Assembly (NCBI RefSeq): GCF_022170785.1
Contig: NZ_CP081870.1
Coordinates: forward strand, 2,406,001-2,470,000
Reading direction: 5' to 3'
Source of the DNA: Rossellomorea marisflavi
Lineage (GTDB): Bacteria > Bacillota > Bacilli > Bacillales > Bacillaceae_B
Length of the DNA stretch: 64,000 bases
Translations under genes and position numbers: made by a program
In this document: piece after piece, positions 26,790-33,972 of the stretch
How the letters are laid out: each line of letters begins with the position of its first letter
Position numbering within the stretch: the first letter of the stretch is position 1
The notes under the pieces: generated by a model
The model's input: the letters and a program-made list of their open reading frames with translations, nothing else
The model's database searches: none
What the model was told of the DNA's origin: nothing

Positions 26790-26819
26790 TTGTTCTGAAC
26801 ACGCGATCTATTTATAGAT
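26790..26819 (+). promoter_or_regulatory. Promoter with palindrome over the -10, before the tRNA-like leader
   Basis: TTGTTC at 26790-26795 and TATAGA at 26813-26818 are 17 bases apart. A perfect inverted repeat ATCTAT-TT-ATAGAT (26806-26819) covers the -10 region and may be an operator. Transcription would begin near 26825, a few bases before the tRNA-like element. Confidence 0.5.
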
Positions 26820-26832
26820 AGGGCGATTGTAA

Positions 26833-26903
26833 TGGAGGGAAGGCAAAAGGTGCGCCACCAGTTTCTTGACTGGTCTTAGTGGGTTCGATTCCCACCCCGA
26901 AAT
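26833..26903 (+). other. tRNA-like element (degenerate or pseudo-tRNA) in a 5' leader
   Basis: Within the gap 26597-26974 lies a degenerate cloverleaf. T-arm: GTGGG TTCGATT CCCAC, perfect, at 26879-26895. Anticodon arm: ACCAG / CTGGT around an eight-base loop TTTCTTGA at 26857-26874. D-arm: GGC / GCC around AAAAGGTGC at 26842-26856, with the GG pair of a D-loop. Variable region CTTA. The acceptor is damaged: TGGAGGG against CCCGAAA pairs only at four of seven positions, and no CCA follows. It is therefore not a working tRNA by sequence; it may be a pseudo-tRNA or a regulatory tRNA mimic for the GNAT gene behind it. Confidence 0.6.
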
Positions 26904-26936
26904 TTTTTAGTTACCATTTAAAAATTTCGAGGGTGG
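26890..26936 (+). promoter_or_regulatory. Leader inverted repeat competing with the T-arm
   Basis: CCACCCCGAAATTTTT (26891-26906 region) can pair with AAAAATTTCGAGGGTGG (about 26920-26936) with one bulge. Its left arm includes the CCCAC half of the T-arm, so the two structures exclude each other. It ends about 25 bases before the GNAT ribosome site. Seen in sequence; any switching is inference. Confidence 0.5.
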
Positions 26937-26974
26937 ATCGTTCACAACGGGACTGCCCTCAAGGAGGGTCTACT

Positions 26975-27526
26975 ATGATCAAGAGACGGGACCTTAATGA
27001 GTGTCATGAACTATTCGACCTCATGGTGCATCCGGATGTCTTCCCTTTTGTGCGTCAAAAAGCACATTCATACGAAGAACTATTATTCTTGACGAAACAA
27101 ACCATTGAAGCAGAAGAACGCGGCGAACTCATCTCCCGCACCATCACCGATGAATGGGGTAGTCCAATCGGGACCATCAATCTTTACGACATCCAGGAAG
27201 GGGCCGGTTTCCTCGGGACATGGCTCGGAAAGCCCTACCACGGGAAAGGCTATAATCAGCCCGCCAAGGATGCCTTCTTCCACGAACTTTTCTATGAGCT
27301 CGGGATGGAAACGATCTTCATGAGAATCCGTAAAGTGAATGCACGTTCAAGAAAAGCGGCGGAAAAACTGCCGTATGTCATCAATGCAAACGAAACCAGG
27401 GCATCCCTATACGCTCAGCTCAATGCGGCTGAAGATGTTTATGACTTATACGAAATCCCAAAAGATCTCTATACGCTTTACCTTTACCAGCAGGAGCAGG
27501 CTGAAGAAGAGGCGTTGGAGGCTTAA
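26975..27526 (+). CDS. GNAT-family N-acetyltransferase (RimJ/RimL type)
   Basis: A 183-residue acetyltransferase. The acetyl-CoA loop reads GTWLGKPYHGKGYNQPA near residues 77-93, followed by the RIRKVNARSRKAAEKL helix typical of the RimJ/RimL-like branch. Substrate unknown; a protein N-terminus, a small amine or an aminoacyl group are possible. ATG 26975 has AAGGAGGG six bases upstream. The open frame extends upstream to 26879 through the tRNA-like element, but that part is untranslated leader. Confidence 0.87.
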   Translation: MIKRRDLNECHELFDLMVHPDVFPFVRQKAHSYEELLFLTKQTIEAEERGELISRTITDEWGSPIGTINLYDIQEGAGFLGTWLGKPYHGKGYNQPAKDAFFHELFYELGMETIFMRIRKVNARSRKAAEKLPYVINANETRASLYAQLNAAEDVYDLYEIPKDLYTLYLYQQEQAEEEALEA

Positions 27527-27528
27527 CC

Positions 27529-27557
27529 AAAGACACCGGCATGCCGGTGTCTTTTTT
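27529..27557 (+). terminator. Terminator of the GNAT gene
   Basis: AAAGACACCGGC and GCCGGTGTCTTT with a two-base turn, followed by T7. Confidence 0.92.
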
Positions 27558-27631
27558 TGTATCATAATTCTGTACATAATTCCCCCCTAATCAGGCAAAC
27601 TGTCAGTAAAATCTTAAGGAGGAGCATTCCC

Positions 27632-28150
27632 ATGATTCTTCGCCTACTACTAGTGATCCTGTCGTGGATCAGCCTGATCTTTATACGGCGGTCGGACATT
27701 CTTCGTTTTTCACCCGCAGCCATCTTGGTGTCATTCATATTGACTGTTGTTTCCTTCATCAACCCTGTACTTAAACTGTGGAAGGTAAAAGGAAATAAAA
27801 AGGCGCAGGTGTTGGCCGATCTTTCTTTCATCATCGGTCCATTTTTCGCAGCGACCATTTGGGTGTTCAAGCTGTCATTTCATTCCTTCCCCCTGTTCTT
27901 ATTGCTGAACGGAGCGGTGAATTACTTTTTTGCCTACCCCATGACGGCATTCTTTCAGAAACAAGGACTATACAAACTTTTGCACCTGAATAAGCATGCC
28001 TTATATGGCGTGAGCATTCTGTACGCCATCATCATCTATCTGTATCAGCACGGCGTCGAACACTTATGCCAAAGGTTGCAAGACATCCGACCAAAAAGAT
28101 TTTCAAGCGTTTCAAACGATGTCCTCTCCGAAAAGTTCACCAAGGGATAA
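27632..28150 (+). CDS. Membrane protein of unknown function
   Basis: A 172-residue protein with five hydrophobic segments (first MILRLLLVILSWISLIFI). I do not recognise a family with certainty. The C-terminal tail from about residue 145 is soluble and mixed charge. ATG 27632 follows AAGGAGGAG; the longer frame from 27557 passes through the preceding terminator region and is not used. It is followed by repeat copy B. Confidence 0.72.
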   Translation: MILRLLLVILSWISLIFIRRSDILRFSPAAILVSFILTVVSFINPVLKLWKVKGNKKAQVLADLSFIIGPFFAATIWVFKLSFHSFPLFLLLNGAVNYFFAYPMTAFFQKQGLYKLLHLNKHALYGVSILYAIIIYLYQHGVEHLCQRLQDIRPKRFSSVSNDVLSEKFTKG

Positions 28151-28187
28151 AGCCAATCTCATGAAGACCAAGATCCTTATAAGTCAT

Positions 28188-28435
28188 TAAATCGCTCATG
28201 ATTTATTTCTCTGTGGGTAGTCCGTCAGCCCCTCGGAATTCCGGGAGGTCCCACCTAAGCTAATCTACCACACAGGAGTCTCCGTCTTGCACTCCATTCA
28301 AACACTATAAACATTGATATAGTCATGATTGAAAATAAAAAAAACCCCAAATGGGGTCTTTTATCAAGTGTCCACCATTCAGGGTTCAGTTCAATCTAGG
28401 CAAATGAATTCGGGTTTTACAAGAACTAAAACACG
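28188..28435. repeat. Dispersed palindromic repeat, copy B
   Basis: Fills most of 28151-28441. It has the shared blocks ATCGCTCATGAT, GGGTAGTCCGTCAGCCCCTCGG, CAGGAGTCTCCGTCTTGCACTC, and the end GGCAAATGAATTCGGGTT followed by TTTGTCTCAGCC, which is roughly the inverse of the ACTTGGGACAAA found at the start of copy A. An A8 / CCCCAAATGGGG hairpin lies inside. No gene. Confidence 0.8.
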
Positions 28436-28441
28436 TTTGTC

Positions 28442-28600
28442 TCAGCCTTTTTGTTCGTTCTTATTCGTCTTTTCAAAATAAAGATTGCGGATGACGAAGG
28501 TTTTATAGCTTTCAAGCTTTCGTTTATCTACCGGATGGTGATAGATCCCCATTTTCTTTAGTTCCTGGAGATACCAGCCTTTGGAATACTGATACGCCAT
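28442..28600 (-). CDS. Small YflJ-like (DUF2639-type) protein
   Basis: A 52-residue protein starting MAYQYSKGWYLQELKKMGI and continuing YHHPVDKRKLESYKTFVI; this SKGWY...LKK.GI...HP...RKLE.YKT pattern is that of the short YflJ/DUF2639 proteins of bacilli. ATG 28600 has AAGGAAGAGAGG upstream. It is basic and has no membrane segment. Function unknown. It lies 59 bases after the murG-like gene and may share its transcript. Confidence 0.8.
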   Translation of the reverse strand: MAYQYSKGWYLQELKKMGIYHHPVDKRKLESYKTFVIRNLYFEKTNKNEQKG

Positions 28601-28659
28601 GCCTCTCTTCCTTTCAACCGTTTGTACAGTTTATGTACATCGGAGGGTGAAAAGACGCA

Positions 28660-29730
28660 TCATTTACTCATGGTGGATAATTCTTCATACATGTCCTGGA
28701 TGGTATATGCCTTATCGGCGTTTTCCATGGCAGAAACGTACTCATCCCGTTTGCTTTCAAGCTCCTTCACATGCTGGAGGAACGTTTCCGCGGTTACTTC
28801 TTCCTCTTCAAGCTTCAGGGCGTAGCCATGCTTGACGAAGGAATTGGCATTGAGGATCTGGTCCCCCCTGCTCGCTTCACGGGACAGGGGAATCAGGAGC
28901 ATCGGTTTTTTAAGGGCCAGAAACTCAAAGATGGAATTGGATCCTGCCCTCGAAATGACAAAGTCCGTCATGGCGAGATAATGAGGCAGATCACCTTTGA
29001 TGAACTCGTACTGCTTGTATCCCGGTTGTTCCATATGGGGTTCCACATTGCCTTTCCCACATATATGTACAATCTGGAAATGATTCAACAGATCGCCGAG
29101 GTTGCTTCTTACGGCTTCATTGATCTTTCTTGCCCCGAGGCTTCCCCCCATGATCATGAGGACCGGCTTCAGATTGTGGTATCCGGTCAGGCGACGACCT
29201 TCTTTTTCATCACCGGTGAAAAGTTCTTCGCGGATGATGGCACCTGCACAAATCGATTTCTCGGCAGGTAGGACATTCACAGTTTCCGGGAATGTGGTAA
29301 AAATCTTCGTCGCAAATGGGACGGCCAGTTTATTCGCAAGGCCCGGCGTCACATCTGACTCGTGGATTGCAACCGGCACCTTGGCGATTTTGGCTGCCAT
29401 CACTACCGGCACAGACACGAATCCTCCTTTTGAAAAGATGATATCCGGCTTGGTTTTGCGAATGATGGAAAGAGCCTCGAGGACTCCTTTCATCACTCGG
29501 AACGGGTCGGAAAAATTCTTCCACGAAAAGTAGCGTCGCAGCTTCCCGCTTGAGATTTCTTTATAGGGAATATGAGGGAATTGATCTGTGATGATCTCTT
29601 TTTCAATTCCGTCCTTGGATCCGATATAAGTGATCGCCCAGCCTTCTTTTTCAAAGTGGGGAATGAGCGCTGTATTGACGGTGACATGACCGGCAGAACC
29701 CCCGCCTGTAAATAAAATTCGCTTACTCAT
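28660..29730 (-). CDS. murG: MurG-type N-acetylglucosaminyltransferase
   Basis: MurG adds GlcNAc to lipid I to give lipid II on the inner membrane face. This 356-residue GT-B protein has the N-terminal glycine loop FTGGGSAGHV, the middle HESDVTPGLANK, GGSLGARKIN and the C-terminal donor-site SRAGSNSIFEF. It is not in a division and cell wall (dcw) cluster but behind the carotenoid genes, so it may be a second MurG or a paralogue with another lipid acceptor; the rest of the genome would decide. ATG 29730 has AGGAG nine bases upstream. Confidence 0.85.
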   Translation of the reverse strand: MSKRILFTGGGSAGHVTVNTALIPHFEKEGWAITYIGSKDGIEKEIITDQFPHIPYKEISSGKLRRYFSWKNFSDPFRVMKGVLEALSIIRKTKPDIIFSKGGFVSVPVVMAAKIAKVPVAIHESDVTPGLANKLAVPFATKIFTTFPETVNVLPAEKSICAGAIIREELFTGDEKEGRRLTGYHNLKPVLMIMGGSLGARKINEAVRSNLGDLLNHFQIVHICGKGNVEPHMEQPGYKQYEFIKGDLPHYLAMTDFVISRAGSNSIFEFLALKKPMLLIPLSREASRGDQILNANSFVKHGYALKLEEEEVTAETFLQHVKELESKRDEYVSAMENADKAYTIQDMYEELSTMSK

Positions 29731-29847
29731 AGTGATAGACTCCTAACTGTTACTCGATAATGGTGGATGCTCCATTTGGCATCATCATTATACACTTTAC
29801 CAAAAATAAGGCCGGGATAGAACAAAAATTCATGAAGAATACATCAT

Positions 29848-31314
29848 TTATCTCTTTCCATGACGATTAAGGATGAAATCCGCCACGTTTTTGCCACTGA
29901 TCGTCACCATGGGTGACCCCCCGCCCGGATGGGTCGTCCCACCTACGTAGTAGAGATTGCGTACATCCCTGCTTACATTGGATGGCCGCAGGAACGCTTC
30001 CGTCATCGTATGGGAGGCGATCCCGTACAGGGCTCCCCGGTAAGCAGAGAATTTCCCCTTGATGGCATCCGGTGTCATCACCTTCTCGTACTCCAGCTGA
30101 CTCCGGATGGGAATCCCCTTTTCTTCCAGTGCATCATAGATCCTGTTTTTATACCTCATGACTTCTTCTTCCGTCAGGCTTACCGCCGGTGCATTGACCA
30201 GGATGAACAAATTGCTACCCTTAGTCACCCCGGGATCGGTGGCAGCGGAATGGCTGATATAGATGGTGGGATCCTTCGGCAGTCTCTTTTTATAGAAAAT
30301 GTCGTCGAACTCCTCCTTGTAATCATCCGTGAAGAAAACCTGGTGGTGGTGGATATCGGACTGGAACTCTCTTAACCCTGCGAGGATCACGAATGCCGAG
30401 ATGGAAGGTTCGTATGCATCAAGCTTCCGATCGGGAGTGGACGGTCGCTCACGTTCCTCGAGAAGTTCTTTGGTTGCTGTTATGTAATCTCCGTTCACAA
30501 TCACATAGTCACCCCTCACTTCTTCATCTGAAGAAGTCAGGATGCCTTTCGCTTCCCTTCCCTCGACCAGGATTTTCTTCACCTTCGTGCCGGAGCGGAT
30601 CACTCCCCCGCGTTCCTTGAAGAAAGCAGAGAATCCTTTGGCGATCCCTGTGTTCCCCCCTTGGGTGTAATAGACACCATCATTCATTTCAAGGTGTCCG
30701 ATCAAGGAAAAGGTCGCAGGACATTGATAAGGGGATGAACCGATGTAGGTCGCGTACCGGTTGAAGACCTTCAGAACATCTGCGTTGCGGAAGAACCGTC
30801 TATGGAAATGATCCATCTTTTCAAGTGGCCTCACCCTTGCGAAGTGGGCGGAGAGGGATGGCGATAGATAATCCCTCCAAGAATTAAATACACGATAAAA
30901 GAAGCCTTTTTCAGCAAGGTCATACAACCTCCTCACTTCCTTCAAATAGGCTTCATACCTCTCCCCTTCTCCGAAAGCAGAGAGTGATTCTTTCATTTCC
31001 ACAGGGTCCGTTGACTGGAAAAGGATCCTTCCGTCCGGAAACACATTCTTTGTATGCTTTGTCAGTTTGGTGAAGCGGAAATAGCGATCCGCATCACCAC
31101 CGGCGTCATTGATCACTCTTCGAAAAATGTCCGGCATGGTGATGGTGTTAGGTCCGAAATCAAAATGGAAGCCGTTCTCATCCACCGGCATCATCTTGCC
31201 TCCGGTGTGGACATTTTCGTCGATGATCGTTACATCAAACCCTTTGGATTGAAGGGTGATGCCCGCCGATAGGCCGCCAAGTCCGGACCCGATAACGATG
31301 ACTTTCCCACTCAA
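29848..31314 (-). CDS. Diapocarotenoid desaturase/oxidase (CrtN/CrtP family)
   Basis: A 488-residue flavoprotein starting MSGKVIVIGSGLGGLSAG, with GGKMMPV after the FAD motif and the C-terminal YYVGGTTHPGGGSPM of phytoene-desaturase-type enzymes. The HHHQVFFTDDY segment and the ATYIGSSPY block are like the CrtP/CrtNb branch, which oxidises the end methyl group of 4,4'-diaponeurosporene or diapolycopene to aldehyde or acid. The start is TTG 31314, overlapping the stop of the glycosyltransferase as TTGA, behind GGAAAGGA. The open frame upstream to 31635 lies inside that gene. Last gene of the carotenoid cluster. Confidence 0.85.
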   Translation of the reverse strand: MSGKVIVIGSGLGGLSAGITLQSKGFDVTIIDENVHTGGKMMPVDENGFHFDFGPNTITMPDIFRRVINDAGGDADRYFRFTKLTKHTKNVFPDGRILFQSTDPVEMKESLSAFGEGERYEAYLKEVRRLYDLAEKGFFYRVFNSWRDYLSPSLSAHFARVRPLEKMDHFHRRFFRNADVLKVFNRYATYIGSSPYQCPATFSLIGHLEMNDGVYYTQGGNTGIAKGFSAFFKERGGVIRSGTKVKKILVEGREAKGILTSSDEEVRGDYVIVNGDYITATKELLEERERPSTPDRKLDAYEPSISAFVILAGLREFQSDIHHHQVFFTDDYKEEFDDIFYKKRLPKDPTIYISHSAATDPGVTKGSNLFILVNAPAVSLTEEEVMRYKNRIYDALEEKGIPIRSQLEYEKVMTPDAIKGKFSAYRGALYGIASHTMTEAFLRPSNVSRDVRNLYYVGGTTHPGGGSPMVTISGKNVADFILNRHGKR

Positions 31315-32405
31315 TATGATCTTCCTTTCCACTTGTAGGTTTGTTTTCTGATCCGTTTTACCATGGACGCCCACATAATGGCGATCAGGGCCAGACTGGC
31401 CAGTGGCATCAGCCAGAAATGATGGGGGGATTGATTGGATGTGCGGTCGATAATGAACGTCTGTGCCCATACCACGATCAGCGGGAGACAGTAGATCTCC
31501 TGCAGGCTGATGATCCCGTAGCCGAATAGCGGCAGCGGGAGGAAGTAGAAGACGAAATAAAACAAGGATGACACCCCAACCATGAAGGGGTTTTGGCCAA
31601 GCCCGATATAGATATTTTTCAAGAACCCTTCCCACACTTCACGATTCGTGTCGTACATGTGGCAGACGGCGTCTTCCGTGTTATTGATCAGGGTCGCTTT
31701 CCATCCTTTTTTCTTCACCAGCCTGGTGATATGTACATCCTCAAGGAGGGATGATCGAACGCCTTGATGCCCGCCGATGCTTTCATAGGCCTCCCGTTTA
31801 AAGAACATGAAGGCACCGTGAGCCGCCGTGAAGGCAGGAAACGTTGTATAATTTGCCATGACCAATGGCAGATGGAAGAAGACCAAGAAGTGCTGAAAGG
31901 GAACGAGTAGCTTCCCAAGTAGGGGCTTGACCGGAAAACGTGGGAAACCGGTGATCAATCCTGACCGGCGGCGATCCATCTCGGCAAGCACCTTTTCTAT
32001 GGTATCAGGCGCGATACGGACGTCGGCATCAAGGAAGAACAAATACTCTCCTTTTGCTTCAACGCTTAGTTGATGGCAGGCATGCACCTTCCCGACCCAT
32101 CCTTCCGGGAGGGGTTTGCCGGATATGACCTTGAAAAAGGGATCATCACCAATCGACTTCCTCAAGAGCTCTGATGTTTGATCGGTCGAACCATCGTCCA
32201 ATATGATGACTTCCAAGGAACGATGAGTAAGACATTTCAAATTTCGGATCAGGGATTCCACATTCCGTTCTTCATTGCGCATCGGAATCAACAGGGAAAC
32301 GAAAGAGTTGGATGGAGGGCCTGCCTTCAGTCGGGGAAGAAATGCCAAGTTGAGGACGGTCAAGATCAAAAATATGATGAGTATGGCAATGTAGATTACA
32401 ATCAA
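31311..32405 (-). CDS. Family 2 glycosyltransferase of the carotenoid cluster (CrtQ-like)
   Basis: A 364-residue membrane-bound GT2 enzyme. One hydrophobic helix opens the protein; the catalytic domain has LLIPMRNEERN, ILDDGSTDQT, the DXD in FFLDADVRI and LLEDVHITRLVKKKGW (ED and RXXKW-like end); three hydrophobic helices close it. Homologues glycosylate C30 carotenoid acids, as CrtQ does for staphyloxanthin. The start is TTG 32405, eight bases after the acyltransferase stop, behind GGAAAGGA. Neighbours make the carotenoid role likely. Confidence 0.85.
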   Translation of the reverse strand: MIVIYIAILIIFLILTVLNLAFLPRLKAGPPSNSFVSLLIPMRNEERNVESLIRNLKCLTHRSLEVIILDDGSTDQTSELLRKSIGDDPFFKVISGKPLPEGWVGKVHACHQLSVEAKGEYLFFLDADVRIAPDTIEKVLAEMDRRRSGLITGFPRFPVKPLLGKLLVPFQHFLVFFHLPLVMANYTTFPAFTAAHGAFMFFKREAYESIGGHQGVRSSLLEDVHITRLVKKKGWKATLINNTEDAVCHMYDTNREVWEGFLKNIYIGLGQNPFMVGVSSLFYFVFYFLPLPLFGYGIISLQEIYCLPLIVVWAQTFIIDRTSNQSPHHFWLMPLASLALIAIMWASMVKRIRKQTYKWKGRSY

Positions 32406-32411
32406 TTCATT

Positions 32412-33110
32412 CTATCCTTTCCTTTTTAAGAACTGCAGTTTTTCACTGCTTGATGAAAACCCACCGACCCAAGGGGTAAACGAAGAAAGATCCTCATCCA
32501 CCACTTCCGATTTCATCCTATCCAGCTGAGTTTCCATCAACGCCCTTAGATGGTCGGTCCTTTCTTTTCGCCCGCCATGAAGGGGTGGGGCATCGTTCAG
32601 TCGAATGAACAGCTCCGGGCGCTGGTGGTGACAGAAGGTATAATAGAATGTGACGAGGACCACAGGCACTTCCGGAATTTTCCCCATAAGGTAGCCAGGT
32701 CCATTAAAGAAGGTAAGAGGTCGCTTTTCCCAGTGCTCTTCATCCCCTTGGGGAAAGATCCACACCGTTTTATCCTCCTTGAGGCGTTCTTCAGCGTAGC
32801 GTAAAGACGCAACCACTTCCCTGGAAGAATCCCGATCCACTGAAAACGCTCCTATTTTCCGGAAGAATCCGTATTCTTCCATCCCTTTGCGGCTCATCAT
32901 GGCATAGCTGTCCCCTTTCACCACATGCCGGTTCAAATAAAAAACCAATAGCCCGTCCCACCAACTGGAGTGATTCACGAGCATAAGCCCCTGCCCTTTC
33001 CTTTGACGATCATCATCCAGCCAGATCCGGTGAAAATGCTTTTTCAATTGAAAGGTTAAATATCCTGACAGGATCCGTTGGAATGCCGGACTTTTTTTAG
33101 GCTCTATCAT
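32412..33110 (-). CDS. Acyltransferase of the carotenoid cluster (PlsC fold, CrtO-like role)
   Basis: A 232-residue lysophospholipid-acyltransferase-like protein with the catalytic NHSSWWD (the NHX4D motif) near residue 46, FFRKIGAFSVDRDS and the acceptor-site IFPQGDE. In staphyloxanthin-type pathways an acyltransferase puts a fatty acid on the sugar of the glycosyl carotenoid; given its neighbours that is the likely role here, but a plain phosphatidate role cannot be excluded. It overlaps the upstream CruF-like gene by 14 bases. Confidence 0.83.
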   Translation of the reverse strand: MIEPKKSPAFQRILSGYLTFQLKKHFHRIWLDDDRQRKGQGLMLVNHSSWWDGLLVFYLNRHVVKGDSYAMMSRKGMEEYGFFRKIGAFSVDRDSSREVVASLRYAEERLKEDKTVWIFPQGDEEHWEKRPLTFFNGPGYLMGKIPEVPVVLVTFYYTFCHHQRPELFIRLNDAPPLHGGRKERTDHLRALMETQLDRMKSEVVDEDLSSFTPWVGGFSSSSEKLQFLKRKG

Positions 33111-33873
33111 AGGATCTCCTCCATATCTTCCTAATGATCAACATGATGACATATACAGTCAGCGTCACAAAAACCGCAAGCCATAGACCTTCCACCATGG
33201 AAGTGACCACGAACATCCCGACGACCATACCGTATAACCATCTCATCCTCGGGCTCCAAACCTTTGGGAATGACGTATCTCTCAAAAGGTAGTAGAGGAT
33301 GAATTGGATCACGAAGGAAACATAGAACCAGCCAAGGAAGTTTTGCGTTGGAATATCATAATAAATGCCATCCCCCTCCCAGATCCAGTACTGTCTGCCT
33401 TTATAGGCAACTGGATCGATGATGAGATCCATGGTGACCGCAAGGATTGAGGTGGCAATGCTGTACAAAAGAGCATTCTTGAAGGTTTTCTTCCCGTTCA
33501 ATAACCATTCGAAGTACGCCATACTCGTGAATATGACCATGACCCAAGCGAAGCCGATAGTAACGGGGACTCCGAAAAGTTGGATACCGAAATCTTTTTC
33601 ATAATGGTACGACCCGAAGATCCATCCATAATGGACTCCGAGTGATTCAGCGGCAATGGTCCCGATGATGATGATGGCAGCAAGCCAATAGCCCATCCCC
33701 TTTTTAAATACCATGCCACCATACAAAACAGCCAGAAACCCCGAAAGATACAAAAAAACGGCATTGGCCCATTGAAGTGCAGGCGGAAGCCAGTCGAGGG
33801 AAACAAGCACCAACCCGACTCCATACCAAATCAAAAATACGATCCACACCCAATTCTTCCATCTTTGTTCCAT
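33097..33873 (-). CDS. CruF-like (DUF422) carotenoid biosynthesis membrane protein
   Basis: A 258-residue protein with seven or eight hydrophobic helices and the DUF422/CruF features ESLGVHYGWIFGSYHY and TMDLIIDPVAYKGRQYWIW, with acidic residues in the membrane region. CruF proteins hydrate the end groups of acyclic carotenoids. It is the first gene of the four-gene cluster. The ATG at 33873 follows AGAGGGG; the frame opens seven codons earlier at a TTG without need. Divergent from the MATE gene, 99 bases apart. Confidence 0.83.
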   Translation of the reverse strand: MEQRWKNWVWIVFLIWYGVGLVLVSLDWLPPALQWANAVFLYLSGFLAVLYGGMVFKKGMGYWLAAIIIIGTIAAESLGVHYGWIFGSYHYEKDFGIQLFGVPVTIGFAWVMVIFTSMAYFEWLLNGKKTFKNALLYSIATSILAVTMDLIIDPVAYKGRQYWIWEGDGIYYDIPTQNFLGWFYVSFVIQFILYYLLRDTSFPKVWSPRMRWLYGMVVGMFVVTSMVEGLWLAVFVTLTVYVIMLIIRKIWRRSYDRA

Positions 33874-33972
33874 GGTTTCCCCTCTTTTCAACACTGGATT
33901 TTTTCACAGAGCACCCCTATTCTGTGGTACAGTATGATAGTGCATTTTACGCAGATTAAAGGAGACTACGTC

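Noticed and set aside
26833..26903. A normal functional tRNA gene
   Set aside because: Acceptor stem pairs at only four of seven positions, anticodon loop has eight bases and no CCA or matching end is present.
31315..31635. 107-residue N-terminal extension of the carotenoid oxidase frame
   Set aside because: It overlaps the glycosyltransferase gene on the same strand; the FAD motif begins right after the TTG at 31314, which has a ribosome site.
33772..33972. N-terminal extension of the MATE transporter
   Set aside because: Antisense to the CruF-like gene; a strong AAAGGAG site precedes ATG 33973.
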